Notes: generated from the letters alone by a model not told the origin. Counted from the stretch's first letter, positions 11,297-21,626 are shown. The stretch: DNA of 64,000 nt from Synechococcus sp. CBW1002 (GCF_015840915.1 NZ_CP060398.1:186001-250000); one strand, 5' to 3'. Translations and numbers: made by a program.

Positions 11297-12553
11297 TCAC
11301 TCGCCAGGCCGCAGCAGCAGCAGGCGCTGCTCCAGCAACAGCCTGGCCGTGCTCAGCAGTTGGGCGCGGGACCAGTCCGGCAGCAACCGCTCCAGGGGCT
11401 GCTCCGGACCGGCCGCCTCAAGGGCCTGGAGCAGCAGAACACCCTCCTCCGAGAGGTCAAGCGGTGCCATGTCCGAATCCAGCAGGCTGGTACCAGGCCA
11501 GCCCCAGATGCACGGGTTGCGCACGCCGCGGGCTTGCAGCAGAACCGTGTCATCGGACCAGTCCGGTCGGAGGATCGGCCCCTTGGAGAGAAAGAACTCA
11601 AAGTGGCTGATGTCGGGATCCAGCTCCTGCACCAGTTGCCATTGCTGCCGTTCACTCAGGGCACGGGCTCGCTCGAGCAACTCGCCCTGCAGCAGCCTGG
11701 CCGGATCCCAGACGGCCGGATTGGAGAAGCCGGCGAAAGTCAGATCCGCCGAGGCCACGAAGGCGAAGAGACGATCCAGGTCGTAACTGGTCTCCTGCGG
11801 GTGCAGGTACATGTCGGCGAAGTTGGCATCGGCGGCCGTGTCCATGGCCCAGCGCTGCTCGTGATGGCGGCGCAGGCGATTGGAGGCAGGCAGGTCGGCG
11901 AACAGCTGCCGGCCGAGCCTCAGTCCGTCGGCGCCGCTGCCCGCACCCAGCAGGCCGAGGGCGCGCTGGGTGCGGTGGATCTCCCAGCGTCCGCCATCGG
12001 CATAGAGAAACAGGTGCAGGAGCCCCCCGGGCTTGAGCCGTGAGGCCAGGGCCGCCAGGCCGGCCGCCGGCTGGCGCAGATGGTGCAGCACCCCCACGGA
12101 ATTGATGTAGTCGAAGCTGCCTTCGTCGGCCAGGTCCAGCAGGCTGCGGTTCTCGATCCGCACCTGGGAACGCTCGCCGCCGCCGGAGCGACGCAGCCGC
12201 TCGCGGGCCACGGCCAGGGCACCGCTGGAGATGTCCACCGCCAGGATCTCGGAGCCGGGGTTGAGATGGGCCAGGTAATCGGTGCTGACACCCGTGCCGC
12301 ATCCGGCGTCCAGCAGCCGCAGCGGTCGCCCGCCCGCAGCCGCAGCGGGCAGGGCCCCGGTACAGGCCGCATAGGCCGCGTTGACACACCAACGCCAGTT
12401 GTATCCAGGCGGCGGGCCGTCCTGGAGCGGATCGCCCGGGTAGGGAAACCGGTCATAGAAGGCACTCACCACCGGGGTGGCGGCATCGGTGCTGGCACCG
12501 GGAGCGGCATCGGTGGCAGCCGGAGGAACCGATGGCGAGCCTGCGGAGGTCAT
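11297..12553 (-). CDS. Class I SAM-dependent methyltransferase
   Basis: A 418-aa protein with a Rossmann methyltransferase core at about residues 85-210. Motif I is LLDAGCGTGVSTDYL, motif II is ILAVDISSGALAVARERL, and a late strand is FDYINSVGVLHHL, followed by LKPGGLLHLFLYADGG. The C-terminal 200 residues are family-specific; I recognise no second domain beyond a winged-helix-like look near the end (LLLQALEAAGPEQPLERLLP). It is transcribed towards the atp operon with a 7-nt gap and divergently from apcE. Substrate unknown. Confidence 0.85.
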   Translation of the reverse strand: MTSAGSPSVPPAATDAAPGASTDAATPVVSAFYDRFPYPGDPLQDGPPPGYNWRWCVNAAYAACTGALPAAAAGGRPLRLLDAGCGTGVSTDYLAHLNPGSEILAVDISSGALAVARERLRRSGGGERSQVRIENRSLLDLADEGSFDYINSVGVLHHLRQPAAGLAALASRLKPGGLLHLFLYADGGRWEIHRTQRALGLLGAGSGADGLRLGRQLFADLPASNRLRRHHEQRWAMDTAADANFADMYLHPQETSYDLDRLFAFVASADLTFAGFSNPAVWDPARLLQGELLERARALSERQQWQLVQELDPDISHFEFFLSKGPILRPDWSDDTVLLQARGVRNPCIWGWPGTSLLDSDMAPLDLSEEGVLLLQALEAAGPEQPLERLLPDWSRAQLLSTARLLLEQRLLLLRPGE

Positions 12554-12770
12554 GCGGAGAGCCGGGGGGTGGGGCCGAGCTTTTCATGGCGTCCAGCCCA
12601 GACGGAAGGGATCGCATCGGGTTCGTCACGGGCCGGAGGGGGGCCGTGAGCGCCTCTGGACATCCGCCCCTCCATGGGGTCGAACCACGGGGCTGCAAAC
12701 ATTTGTTCATGGGCTCCCGAACGCCCGCAAGGCCAGCCGTAAGTTGTCCCAGCCCGGCTCGCTCTCGTTC
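12554..12770. promoter_or_regulatory. Divergent promoter region, methyltransferase/apcE
   Basis: This 217-bp spacer must hold the apcE promoter and that of the methyltransferase (and possibly atp). I see no convincing -35/-10 pair. The frame continuous with apcE upstream of 12771 lacks homology and is treated as untranslated. Confidence 0.4.
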
Positions 12771-15700
12771 ATGACCGTGACCGCCAGCAGCGGCAGCACC
12801 AGGGTCACACCCCAGCTCTACGACACCCTGCCGCTCTCCAGCGTCCGTCAGGCGGAGCAGCAGGACCGATTCCCCGACGGCGGGGAACTCGACAGCCTGA
12901 TCACCTTCTTCCAGAGCGGTCAGACCCGCGTGGCTGTGGCCCGGCGCATCGCCGCCAATGCTCAGACGATCGTGGCCAAGGCCGCAAACCGCATCTTTGC
13001 GGGCGGCACGCCCCTCTCCTATCTGGATGCGCCCCTCAGCAGCGGAGGCGACGAGACCCCTCTCGCCGCCGACCAGGCCGCATTTCAGCGTTCCGTGCAG
13101 ACCTTCACCGGTGCCGGAGCCGCCGCCAGCCGAGGCAACCTGATCCGTCGGCTGCTCGACGGCGCCGGCGGCGACGCCGACGTGCGCGTGATCCTGCCGA
13201 CTGGTTTCAACCCGATCTCGGTGGCTGTCTACGGCACCGAGCGGATGAAGAAGTCGGTCCGTGACATGGCCTGGTTCCTGCGTTACGTCGGCTATGCCGT
13301 GGTGGCCGGAGATCCCAGCATCCTGGCGGTGAACACCCGCGGCCTGCGGGACATCCTGGAGAAAGCCTGTTCGCTGGCGGCCACGAATGTGGCCCTGCAG
13401 GAGATGCGAGCCGCCGCCGCCGGCCTGTTCAAGGGCGAGCCGGAGGCCCGCCAGCTGGTGATCGATTACTTCAACGTGCTGCTCAAGGAGCTTGAGGTGC
13501 CGACGCCCTCGGCGCGTCAACGGCTCGGCAGCCCCGAGAACCAGGGACTGCAACTGCCCGCCATCTATGCGCTCTCCGCCGAAGGTGCGCAGCGCTTCAA
13601 CATGAAGCCCGGCATGAGTGGTGCCCAGAAAGCCGAGGTGATTCGCGCCGCCTACCGCCAGGTGTTTGAGCGCGACATCGTCAAGGGTTACAGCCAGGTG
13701 GTCTGCCCTGTGGAAGCAACCCAGGTGCGGCAAGGCCAGATCTCGATGCGCGAATTCATCCGTGCCCTGGGCCGGAGCAAGGAATATCGCCAGCAGTTTT
13801 ATGGCCGCTTCTCCAACAGCCGTGCGGTTGAACTGGCATTCCGCCACTTCCTCGGCCGGGGCCTGAGTTCCAAGGAGGAATTCACCCGCTACTTCGACAT
13901 CGTCAGTGCCCAAGGTCTGAACGGCCTAGTCGATTCGCTGATCAATACCCAGGAGTACGCCCGCGTCTTCGGCGAAGAGACCGTGCCTTACCTGCGCGAT
14001 CTCGGCGAGGAAGCCCAGGAGAGCGCCGGTTGGGGGTCGAACCGGAAGCTGTTCCGCTTCAGCGCTCCGTTTGAAGGAGCCCCGCAGTACATCACCCTCT
14101 ACTCGTCTTACCGCCAGCCCTTCGGCGATCAACACGCCTACGGCGGTGGTAACGATCCGCTCGGTCTCAACTACGGCGCCATCTTCCCGTCCGGCACGGC
14201 CAACGTGGCCACGCGTCCGGCTCCGTATGGTTATGACGCGCGCCGCATCCTGATCGGCAATGGCATGAGCCAGCCTGGTCAGATGGACAGCCCTCAGTTC
14301 CGCAAGGCCAAACCTCGTCGGGTCGGGCCCAAGGTGGTGCGGCTGCAGCAGATCGCCACCGGAGGCAATTCCGTGCCCCTGCGCGGTGGACAGCCCAGCA
14401 TCCGCGGCACTGAAGCCAGCACCCAGGCCGTGATCCGGGCGGTCTACGTCCAGATCCTCGGGACCACGGGCTATGCCGGTGAGTCCACCAAGGTGGAGGA
14501 GATCAAGCTCGAAAACGGTGACATCAGCCTGCGCGAGTTCATTCGCCAGGTGGCCCGCTCGGATGCGTTCCGGCGCCGTTACTGGAGCGGGCTCTACATC
14601 ACCAAGGCCATTGAGGTGATGCATCGCCGCATCCTCGGCCGGCCCACCTTCGGCCGCTGGGAGATCAACGCCTACTTCGACACGGCCGCACGCAAGGGTT
14701 TCTACGGCGTTGTCGACGCCATGATCAATTCCCCTGAATACAGCCAGAGCTTTGGTGAAGACACCGTTCCCTACGAACGCTTCATCACAGCGGCCGATGT
14801 CAATGCTCGCCGTGTTCCGGCCCTCAGGCGAGCCTTCAATGCCGCCGCGGTGGCTGATCTCACCCTGGCCAGGCGCCCTGACGTGGCACAGCCCCAGCGC
14901 CTGCAGACCGTGGGCGATCTGGTGCCCCGCAACCTGCCCGGTCGCCGCCAGGTGATCGTCGGTGGCTGGAGCGCCACTGTGGCCGGCGGTGAAAGCATGG
15001 CCAGCAGCCGTGTGGTCGAAGGCCCTGAAAGCATCCGCAAGGATCCGGAACCCACCCGTCGCTGGAGCCAGCCACGTTGGCAGCCCGGCGGTGGTGTCCC
15101 GATGCCCTGGCGCAGCGGCGTCGTCCCCGGCCCCGTCAAACCCCTGGGGGCACCAAGCGTTGGAGGTCCGAGCTGGTCTGCCACGGTGTCCACCACGCTG
15201 GTGGCTTCGCCCGCACGCCAGCCCGGTGCGGCGATGCGACAGGCCCTGCGCCCTGGCCGTCCCCAGGGGTACGGCCGTCGCCAAAGCCTCGGCATGCCTG
15301 TGGTGCTGACCAGCCTGCGCAGCGAAGACAAGCTGCAGCAGGTGATTGAGGCCAGCTACCGGCAATTGCTCAATCGTGTTCCCTTCTCTGCCGAACGGCT
15401 TGGGGATGCGGAATCCCAGTTGCGGGATGGCCAGCTGAGCGTCGCCGATTTTGTCGGCCAGATCGCCTCCAGCAGCCTGTTCCTGGATCGGCTCAACCGC
15501 ATGGCCCCGCTCCGAGCTGCCGCGGCCGCGCACCTGGCTCTGCTGGGCCGCGCCGCCCAGCCCGAGGAATCCAGTCGTTTCCTGGCTACCCGAGTGCGCA
15601 GTGGTCTGCTCAGCGCGGTGGAGGCTCTGCTCTCCAGCGACCATTACGCCCAGGCGTTCGGTCGCGACACGGTGCCCTACATCCGAGGATTGGATACCAG

Positions 15701-15791
15701 TGACGGCATCCCGCTGGAGACCGTGAACCGCACGGCAGCCCTCTATGCCGGCAATGCCGGCCTGACTCCAGCGCCGAAAGGGGCGATCTGA
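12771..15791 (+). CDS. apcE: Phycobilisome core-membrane linker (LCM)
   Basis: Terminal emitter and scaffold of the phycobilisome core, 1006 aa. Residues about 20-240 form a phycobiliprotein-like domain with the chromophore Cys at position 200 (GLRDILEKAC), interrupted by the hydrophilic PB-loop around residues 80-135. Three linker (REP) domains follow at about 285-410, 550-670 and 850-975. Each has the pattern of an AYRQ-like helix, SMREFIRALGRSKEYR-like and EYARVFGEETVPY-like stretches, joined by basic, Pro/Gly-rich arms. Three REPs predict a tricylindrical core (inference). ATG 12771 (MTVTASSGSTRVTPQLYD) is chosen over earlier in-frame starts. Confidence 0.96.
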   Translation: MTVTASSGSTRVTPQLYDTLPLSSVRQAEQQDRFPDGGELDSLITFFQSGQTRVAVARRIAANAQTIVAKAANRIFAGGTPLSYLDAPLSSGGDETPLAADQAAFQRSVQTFTGAGAAASRGNLIRRLLDGAGGDADVRVILPTGFNPISVAVYGTERMKKSVRDMAWFLRYVGYAVVAGDPSILAVNTRGLRDILEKACSLAATNVALQEMRAAAAGLFKGEPEARQLVIDYFNVLLKELEVPTPSARQRLGSPENQGLQLPAIYALSAEGAQRFNMKPGMSGAQKAEVIRAAYRQVFERDIVKGYSQVVCPVEATQVRQGQISMREFIRALGRSKEYRQQFYGRFSNSRAVELAFRHFLGRGLSSKEEFTRYFDIVSAQGLNGLVDSLINTQEYARVFGEETVPYLRDLGEEAQESAGWGSNRKLFRFSAPFEGAPQYITLYSSYRQPFGDQHAYGGGNDPLGLNYGAIFPSGTANVATRPAPYGYDARRILIGNGMSQPGQMDSPQFRKAKPRRVGPKVVRLQQIATGGNSVPLRGGQPSIRGTEASTQAVIRAVYVQILGTTGYAGESTKVEEIKLENGDISLREFIRQVARSDAFRRRYWSGLYITKAIEVMHRRILGRPTFGRWEINAYFDTAARKGFYGVVDAMINSPEYSQSFGEDTVPYERFITAADVNARRVPALRRAFNAAAVADLTLARRPDVAQPQRLQTVGDLVPRNLPGRRQVIVGGWSATVAGGESMASSRVVEGPESIRKDPEPTRRWSQPRWQPGGGVPMPWRSGVVPGPVKPLGAPSVGGPSWSATVSTTLVASPARQPGAAMRQALRPGRPQGYGRRQSLGMPVVLTSLRSEDKLQQVIEASYRQLLNRVPFSAERLGDAESQLRDGQLSVADFVGQIASSSLFLDRLNRMAPLRAAAAAHLALLGRAAQPEESSRFLATRVRSGLLSAVEALLSSDHYAQAFGRDTVPYIRGLDTSDGIPLETVNRTAALYAGNAGLTPAPKGAI

Positions 15792-15923
15792 GCGATCCTC
15801 CTCACTACTGAGATCGGCTCTCGGCCCCTGCCCTTTTTCTCGTTTCATCTGAAGCGCCTTTTGCACAGGAGAGAACTGGGGCAGACCGACCAGACGAGCA
15901 GACCAGGAGCCAAAGACCAGTTG

Positions 15924-15953
15924 GCCCACCCCCTTGCAGGGGGTGGGCTTTTC
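15924..15953 (+). terminator. Terminator downstream of apcE
   Basis: A perfect 10-bp stem (GCCCACCCCC, 15924-15933, with GGGGGTGGGC, 15939-15948) has a 5-nt loop and is followed by TTTTCT. It lies about 130 bp past the apcE stop and should separate apcE from apcABC transcription. Confidence 0.85.
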
Positions 15954-16311
15954 TGTGCCCTTGAAAAAGGGAAGAGCATGCGATGACGAATTCAAGCCAG
16001 ATTGCTGTCGAGAAGAAACACATCCATGCACACACGCATATCAACAACTCCGCCGAAAGCCCTTACGGGCCAAGGGATCTGCGAAATCGAGCCGCCGTGA
16101 AGAACTGTTACCGGGACCCGGAAACACTGGGAGGCTTGCCGCAGAATGAGCGGGCGGTCAGGCAATCTGGCCGCACCCACATGGCTGCGAATCTCAGACC
16201 AGCAAGGCCCCTAAACCCGGTCTGCCCTGAATTTCTGCCGTGTGGACTCCCAACCCACCCACCGGATACCGGTCTCCTCTCAGGCGACCGCTTGTTTCGA
16301 GGCAGAACTGC
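15954..16311 (+). promoter_or_regulatory. apcABC promoter and leader region
   Basis: About 360 bp without a supported gene lies between the apcE terminator and apcA. Strong expression of apcABC implies a promoter here, with a long leader likely. I cannot place -35/-10 boxes with confidence. Several short open frames on both strands have no recognisable content. Confidence 0.5.
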
Positions 16312-16797
16312 ATGAGCATCGTCTCCAACTCGATCATCAACGCGGACGCCGAAGCCCGCTACCTCAGCCCTGGCGAACTCGACCAGATCAAGGCTTTTGT
16401 AGGCGGCGGTCAGCGTCGTCTACGCGTAGCCCAGGTCCTCAGCGAGAGCCGTGAGCGCATTGTCAAGCAGGCCGGCGGCCAGCTTTTCCAAAAGCGCCCC
16501 GACTGCATCTCCCCTGGCGGAAGCGCCTATGGCGAGGAGATGACCGCCTCCTGCCTGCGCGACATGGATTACTACCTGCGCCTGGTGACCTACGGAATCA
16601 TCGCGGGTGATGTCACACCGATTGAAGAAATCGGCATCATCGGCGCCCGTGAAATGTATCGGTCCCTGGGCGTCCCCCTCGATGCCATGGCGGAATCCGT
16701 GCGCGAGATGAAGGCCGTCGCCGCCAGCATGCTGACGGGCTCCGATGCCGAAGAAGCTGGCACCTACTTCGACTATGTCGTCGGCGCCCTCTCCTGA
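16312..16797 (+). CDS. apcA: Allophycocyanin alpha subunit
   Basis: Core phycobiliprotein, 161 aa, binding phycocyanobilin at Cys-81 in [14 protein letters not shown]. The globin-like fold is evident from [20 protein letters not shown] at the N-terminus and [14 protein letters not shown] at the C-terminus. It is the first gene of apcABC, 42 bp before apcB. The ATG matches the family's fixed N-terminus. It forms the alpha-beta monomer that assembles into core trimers. Confidence 0.98.
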   Translation: MSIVSNSIINADAEARYLSPGELDQIKAFVGGGQRRLRVAQVLSESRERIVKQAGGQLFQKRPDCISPGGSAYGEEMTASCLRDMDYYLRLVTYGIIAGDVTPIEEIGIIGAREMYRSLGVPLDAMAESVREMKAVAASMLTGSDAEEAGTYFDYVVGALS

Positions 16798-16839
16798 GGC
16801 TGCATCCGTCCTTCATCCACCGCTTCACACTCAGGATTC

Positions 16840-17328
16840 ATGCAAGACGCGATCACCAACGTCATCAACCAAGCTGACGTCCAGGGGCTTTACCTTGACG
16901 GCTCCTCCATGGGCCGCCTGGAGCAGTACTACGCCAGCGGTGAGCTGCGCGTCCGTGCCGCCGCCACCATCAGCGCCAACGCCTCCGGCATCATCAAGGA
17001 AGCCGTCGCCAAATCGCTGCTCTATTCGGACATCACCCGTCCGGGTGGCAACATGTACACCTGCCGTCGGTATGCAGCCTGCATCCGCGACATGGATTAC
17101 TACCTGCGCTACGCCACCTACGCCATGCTGGCCGGTGACACCTCCATTCTGGATGAGCGCGTTCTCAATGGACTGAAGGAGACCTACAACTCCCTGGGTG
17201 TGCCCATCGGAGCCACCGTCCAAGCCATTCAGGCCATGAAGGAATCCACTGCTGCACTGGTGGGTCCCGACGCCGGCCGTGAAATGGGCGTGTACTTCGA
17301 CTACATCAGCTCCGGCCTGGGTAACTGA
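16840..17328 (+). CDS. apcB: Allophycocyanin beta subunit
   Basis: Partner of ApcA, 162 aa. The chromophore Cys is at 81 ([19 protein letters not shown]), and Asn-71 in [11 protein letters not shown] sits at the position usually methylated on its side chain in beta phycobiliproteins. The ends [16 protein letters not shown] and [13 protein letters not shown] are typical. It lies between apcA and apcC with short gaps. Confidence 0.98.
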   Translation: MQDAITNVINQADVQGLYLDGSSMGRLEQYYASGELRVRAAATISANASGIIKEAVAKSLLYSDITRPGGNMYTCRRYAACIRDMDYYLRYATYAMLAGDTSILDERVLNGLKETYNSLGVPIGATVQAIQAMKESTAALVGPDAGREMGVYFDYISSGLGN

Positions 17329-17362
17329 TCCCTGCTGCGGAACACCCTCGCGAGGATCCCCC

Positions 17363-17563
17363 ATGCGTCTGTTCAAGATCACAGCCTGCATCCCCTGCCC
17401 CGAAAAGGCACGCAGTCAAAGGGAACTGCAGAACACCTACTTCACCAAGTGGGTGCCCTTCGAGAGCTGGTTCGCTGAACAGCAGCGAATCATGAAGCAG
17501 GGGGGCAAGATTCTGAAGGTCGAACTGGCCACCGGTCGTCGTCAGCAGAACGTCGGTAACTGA
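17363..17563 (+). CDS. apcC: Phycobilisome core linker LC7.8
   Basis: A 66-aa core linker, the usual length, that caps allophycocyanin trimers. The start MRLFKITACIPCPEKARSQR is chosen inside a longer open frame because it matches the family. The CpcD-like fold is followed by IMKQGGKILKVELATGRRQ. It begins 34 bp after apcB and is followed by a strong terminator. Confidence 0.96.
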   Translation: MRLFKITACIPCPEKARSQRELQNTYFTKWVPFESWFAEQQRIMKQGGKILKVELATGRRQQNVGN

Positions 17564-17599
17564 ACACCAGGACCGGCACCATCCCTTTCACTCAGCCTC

Positions 17600-17624
17600 A
17601 GCCCGGCCAATGCCGGGCTTTTTT
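17600..17624 (+). terminator. Terminator of apcABC
   Basis: An 8-bp perfect stem AGCCCGGC/GCCGGGCT with a CAAT loop ends in a run of six T (17619-17624). It lies 37 bp after the apcC stop. Confidence 0.9.
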
Positions 17625-17722
17625 CATGGTCCAGGAACGGCTTTGATGGACAGATCTGTAGTCATGCTCTCGACAAACCGGGGGGTGGCCCGGCTGAATG
17701 GGGATCCTGCATCGCTGAAACG

Positions 17723-18976
17723 TTGACCGGTTCCCGTTCCAGAGCATCCCGCCGCAGCAGCGGCGAGGGTGGCAGTGGCGGCAGCTCCCTTCCAAGTGCT
17801 GCCGCCACTCGGATCGGCCCACGCGGGTTGCTCCCCCTGCCATGGTCCCAGTGGCCAGCGGAAGCGCGTCTGGTGCTTGGTTTGGTGGCCCTCTGGAGTC
17901 TGGTGGGAGTGTTGGTGCTCACCTCGGCCAGCTGGTGGGTTGCAGAACGGGAAATGGGAGACGGCGCCTTCTATGTCAAACGCCAGGTGATCTGGATGGT
18001 GGCCAGCTGGGGGCTTCTGTACCTCGGCATCTGCACCAACCTGCGCCGCTGGCTGCGACTGGCCGCTCCGGCCCTGCTGATCGGTGGTCTGCTGATCGCG
18101 GCCACGCTGGTCGTGGGCAGCACGGTGAACGGGGCCAGCCGCTGGCTGGTGATCGGGCCTCTCCAGATTCAGCCCTCGGAACTGGTCAAACCCTTCGTGG
18201 TGCTCCAGGGCGCCGCCCTTTTCTCGCACTGGCGCCGCATCGGGGCCGATCAGAAGCTGCTCTGGATCGGAGTCTTCGGAGTCCTGATCCTCCTGATCCT
18301 CAAGCAGCCCAACCTCAGCACCGCTGCTCTGCTGGGCCTGCTGCTCTGGTTGATCGCCCTGGCAGGTGGCCTTTCGCTGCAGCTGCTGGTCGGTTCCGCA
18401 GCTGCAGGAGGCCTGGTGGGCACCGCCAGCATCCTGGTGAACGAGTACCAACGGCTTCGCGTCACCTCCTTCCTGGATCCCTGGAAAGATGCCCAGGGCG
18501 ATGGGTATCAGCTGGTGCAAAGCCTGATGGCGATCGGCTCAGGCGGGGTGCTGGGCGAGGGCTACGGTCTCTCCACCCAGAAGCTGCAGTACCTGCCGAT
18601 TCAATCCACTGATTTCATCTTCGCGGTATTCGCCGAGGAATTCGGCTATGTGGGATCAGTGGTCTTGCTGCTGTTTCTGCTGCTGTTCGGTTTCGTGGGG
18701 CTCCGCGTTGCCCTGAGTTGCCGCAGCAACCAGCAACGGCTGGTGGCGATCGGTTGCACCACCCTGCTGGTGGGCCAGTCGATTCTCAACATCGCCGTGG
18801 CCAGCGGCGCCATGCCCACCACCGGTCTGCCGCTGCCGATGATCAGCTACGGCGGCAACTCGCTGCTCTCCAGCCTGCTGGTGGCGGGCCTGCTGATCCG
18901 CTGTTCCCTGGAAAGCAGCGGCCTTGAAGCCCCGCGTCGCAGGCGGCGGGAGCGTCAACCTGCCCCGATAGGCTGA
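17723..18976 (+). CDS. ftsW: FtsW, septal peptidoglycan glycosyltransferase (SEDS family)
   Basis: A multi-pass membrane SEDS protein that polymerises septal peptidoglycan. At 417 aa it has about ten hydrophobic helices. Family signatures are GAsRWL (GASRWLVIGPLQIQPSEL), RVTSFLDPWKDAQGDGYQL, LPIQSTDFIFAVFAEEFGY and ALPLPMISYGGNS-like TTGLPLPMISYGGNSLLSSL. The start at a TTG (17723) is tentative, since the first 35 residues are low in complexity. The preceding terminator makes it independent of apcABC. Confidence 0.93.
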   Translation: MTGSRSRASRRSSGEGGSGGSSLPSAAATRIGPRGLLPLPWSQWPAEARLVLGLVALWSLVGVLVLTSASWWVAEREMGDGAFYVKRQVIWMVASWGLLYLGICTNLRRWLRLAAPALLIGGLLIAATLVVGSTVNGASRWLVIGPLQIQPSELVKPFVVLQGAALFSHWRRIGADQKLLWIGVFGVLILLILKQPNLSTAALLGLLLWLIALAGGLSLQLLVGSAAAGGLVGTASILVNEYQRLRVTSFLDPWKDAQGDGYQLVQSLMAIGSGGVLGEGYGLSTQKLQYLPIQSTDFIFAVFAEEFGYVGSVVLLLFLLLFGFVGLRVALSCRSNQQRLVAIGCTTLLVGQSILNIAVASGAMPTTGLPLPMISYGGNSLLSSLLVAGLLIRCSLESSGLEAPRRRRRERQPAPIG

Positions 18977-19024
18977 GATCAAGATCCGTAGCCGAGGCGG
19001 GGCAGCCCCGCCCTTTCCACCCGT

Positions 19025-19765
19025 ATGACCAGCCTCGGGCTGACTCTGGCCGACTGGGCTCGTGCCAGTGAAGATCTGCTCAGCCACTCCCTCGAGCAGC
19101 CCGGGCCCTTTACCCTTGCCCTTGTCTTCGGAGCGGGCCTGCTGACCAGCCTGGGGCCCTGCTCGCTGTCGTTGCTGCCGGTCACCCTCGCCTACCTGGC
19201 AGGGTTCGGTGCGCCATCGGCCAACCCGCTGGCCCGGCCAGCTCTGCCGGTTCTGCGCAGCGTCAGCTTTGCCAGCGGCATCGTGGCGGCCCTCGTGTTG
19301 CTGGGCCTGGCCAGCGGTCTGCTGGGCCGTCTCTACGGCCAGTTGCCCAGTCAGCTGCCCCTGTTGGTGGCGGTGGTGGCCCTGATGATGGGCCTGAATC
19401 TTCTTGGACTGGTGAAGCTGCCGATGCCGGCCGGGCCTGATCCGGATCGCTGGCGCCGCCGTGTGCCGGCTCCGCTGGCCCCCCTGGCTGCCGGCCTCGC
19501 CTTTGGCCTGGCTGCCACCCCCTGCACCACGCCCGTGCTGGCGGTGCTGCTCACCTGGATGGCCCAGAGCGGCCGTCCCCTGGCCGGCATGCTCATGCTT
19601 ACCTGCTTCGGAGCCGGACAGGTGCTGCCGCTGCTCCTGGCGGGCACCGCCGCGGCCAGCCTGCCGGGCCTGCTGCGGCTGCGGCGCATCGGTCAGTGGA
19701 TTCCGACGATCAGCGGCGTGCTGCTGATCACCATCGGCGGTCTCACCCTGCTGAACCACCTCTGA
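19025..19765 (+). CDS. ccdA: Cytochrome c biogenesis thiol-disulfide transporter CcdA
   Basis: A membrane protein carrying reducing equivalents to the thylakoid lumen or periplasm for haem attachment to c-type cytochromes (System II). The 246-aa sequence has six hydrophobic segments and the paired cysteine motifs [19 protein letters not shown] and [17 protein letters not shown], diagnostic of CcdA. Its stop overlaps the ccs1 start as TGATG, coupling the two partners of the same pathway. Confidence 0.95.
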   Translation: MTSLGLTLADWARASEDLLSHSLEQPGPFTLALVFGAGLLTSLGPCSLSLLPVTLAYLAGFGAPSANPLARPALPVLRSVSFASGIVAALVLLGLASGLLGRLYGQLPSQLPLLVAVVALMMGLNLLGLVKLPMPAGPDPDRWRRRVPAPLAPLAAGLAFGLAATPCTTPVLAVLLTWMAQSGRPLAGMLMLTCFGAGQVLPLLLAGTAAASLPGLLRLRRIGQWIPTISGVLLITIGGLTLLNHL

Positions 19766-21174
19766 TGACCAGCAGCTCCGCCACCTCCTCGGGTCCGACC
19801 CGAACCCTGCAACGCCTGATCGCTGCACTGGCCGATCTGCGGCTGGCGATCGCCCTGCTGGTGGTGATCGCCATCGCCAGCGGCATCGGCACCGCCATCC
19901 CACAACAGGAAAGCGCCGAGCTGTATCACCGGATCTACGACAACCAGCCCTGGCTGGGGCTGCTGGACGGCGACGGCGTCCTGCGCCTGCAGCTTGATCA
20001 CGTGTATTCCAGCAGCTGGTTCCTCGCCTTGCTGGCCTGGCTGGGCCTGGCCCTTCTGTTGTGCAGCTGGCGGCGCCAATGGCCGGCCCTGCAGGCGGCC
20101 CTGCGCTGGATCGATTACCGCTCGCCCCGGCAGCTGAGCAAGCTCAGCCTGGCGGAAACCGTGAGCCTGGCACAGCCGCAGCAAGGCCTTGATCGCCTGG
20201 CCGATCTACTTGCCCAGCAAGGCTGGCAACTGCAACGTCATCCAGACCGCCTGGCGGCCCGCAAGGGGATCCTGGGACGGATCGGCCCCCTTCTGGTGCA
20301 TGCGGGCATGGTGGTGCTGATGGTGGGCGCCGCCTGGGGCTCCCTGGGGGGGCACCGGCAGGAACAGTTCCTCGCACCGGGAAGGGAACTGGAACTGCTC
20401 GACAGCCGAGGCCGCAGACAGCTCACCCTCGCCCTGGATCGCTTCGCGATCGAGCGCGATCCAGCCGGCCGCCCGGAGCAGTTCCGCTCTCAACTACGCC
20501 TGCTCAACCCCGCCGATCCAACCACCGGCGAGCCCAGTGTCAAGAAGGCCGAGATCAGCGTCAACCATCCCCTGCGCTACCGCGGCATCACCCTGTATCA
20601 GGCCGACTGGGCCCTGGCCGCCATCACCGTGCAGCTAGGCCGCAGCCCTCTGCTGCAACTGCCACTGCAGAGCTTCCCGCAACTGGGTGAACAGATCTGG
20701 GGCCTGGTGCTGCCCACCCGTCCGGATGGATCAGAGCCGGTGCTGCTCAGCCTCAGCAGCGAGGACGGACCGGTGCAGGTGTTCGGGCCCGACGGCCAGA
20801 GCCTGGCCCAGCTGGTGCCCGGTGGCCCCGCTCAGGAAGTGAAGGGACTGCCGGTCCGCGTGGTCAGCGTGTTGCCGGCCAGCGGCATCCTTCTGAAACG
20901 AGACCCTGGTGTGCCGCTCGTCTACACGGGCTTCGCCATTGCCCTGGCCGGCGGCGCTGCCAGCCTGATCGCCACCCGGCAGCTTTGGGCCATCGCGGAA
21001 TCCTCAGAATCGGCAGACAGCATCGAAAGCTCAAACGGGCTCAGCAGCGACCGTCCAGGCCGTCTGCACGTGGCCGGACTTTGCAACCGAAACCTCACGG
21101 CCTTCTCTCAGGAGCTGCCGTCCCTGCTGGCCCAGCTGGACCTGGAGAGGTCCACCGGCGCTCAGCAGGCCTGA
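19765..21174 (+). CDS. ccs1: Cytochrome c biogenesis protein Ccs1/CcsB (ResB-like)
   Basis: The ResB-like subunit of the System II haem lyase, 469 aa. N-terminal helices include [20 protein letters not shown] and [21 protein letters not shown]; a third helix lies at [20 protein letters not shown], then a large lumenal domain ([18 protein letters not shown]), and a last helix [19 protein letters not shown]. Start ATG 19765 overlaps the ccdA stop by 1 nt. Its 3' end converges on and overlaps queF by 13 nt. Confidence 0.93.
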   Translation: MTSSSATSSGPTRTLQRLIAALADLRLAIALLVVIAIASGIGTAIPQQESAELYHRIYDNQPWLGLLDGDGVLRLQLDHVYSSSWFLALLAWLGLALLLCSWRRQWPALQAALRWIDYRSPRQLSKLSLAETVSLAQPQQGLDRLADLLAQQGWQLQRHPDRLAARKGILGRIGPLLVHAGMVVLMVGAAWGSLGGHRQEQFLAPGRELELLDSRGRRQLTLALDRFAIERDPAGRPEQFRSQLRLLNPADPTTGEPSVKKAEISVNHPLRYRGITLYQADWALAAITVQLGRSPLLQLPLQSFPQLGEQIWGLVLPTRPDGSEPVLLSLSSEDGPVQVFGPDGQSLAQLVPGGPAQEVKGLPVRVVSVLPASGILLKRDPGVPLVYTGFAIALAGGAASLIATRQLWAIAESSESADSIESSNGLSSDRPGRLHVAGLCNRNLTAFSQELPSLLAQLDLERSTGAQQA

Positions 21175-21626
21175 CGGGTGCCATGGGACACCCGCACCAC
21201 GGTGTGGACATTGCCTCGGGGGTTGAAATCGGCCAGGAGCTCCATCCAGACCGGCTCGGCCGCAGCCACAAGGTCGTCGAGGATGCGGTTGGCCACCTCC
21301 TCGTGGGAAATGGCGCGATCGCGGTAAGCGTTCACGTAGAGCTTCAGGGCCTTGAGTTCCAACACCCGGGGGCCGGGCTGGTAGAGCAACCGCAGCACGG
21401 CGAAATCGGGATAACCGGAAAAGGGGCAAGTGCAGGTGAACTCCGGCAGCTCGATCGAGACCTCATAGGCCCGCCCCGGGCGAGGGTTTTCAAAGCAGAT
21501 CAGCTCAGCCTCGGCAATCGCCCGCTCGCCGTAGCGAGGGGTACGTGTCTGGTTTTCCGGGGAGGGGGTTGCGGCACTGCCGGCAGCAGAGCCACTGGCG
21601 ATCGCATTGGACGAGGCGGCGGTCAC
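21162..21626 (-). CDS. queF: NADPH-dependent 7-cyano-7-deazaguanine reductase QueF
   Basis: Reduces preQ0 to preQ1 in queuosine biosynthesis. It is the short, unimodular form (154 aa). The catalytic site reads [16 protein letters not shown]: Cys before Pro is the nucleophile and the Asp of YPDF the acid. It also has [20 protein letters not shown] and [16 protein letters not shown]. The frame is open far upstream, but GTG 21626 gives a normal N-terminus ([11 protein letters not shown]), then [18 protein letters not shown]. The first residues are uncertain. Confidence 0.93.
   Translation of the reverse strand: MTAASSNAIASGSAAGSAATPSPENQTRTPRYGERAIAEAELICFENPRPGRAYEVSIELPEFTCTCPFSGYPDFAVLRLLYQPGPRVLELKALKLYVNAYRDRAISHEEVANRILDDLVAAAEPVWMELLADFNPRGNVHTVVRVSHGTRQAC

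Noticed and set aside
12477-12770. N-terminal extension of apcE
   Set aside because: In frame but without homology to LCM; MTVTASSGSTR at 12771 matches the usual N-terminus.
13926-16031. A 701-codon open frame on the minus strand
   Set aside because: Antisense to apcE and running into the non-coding spacer; no protein features.
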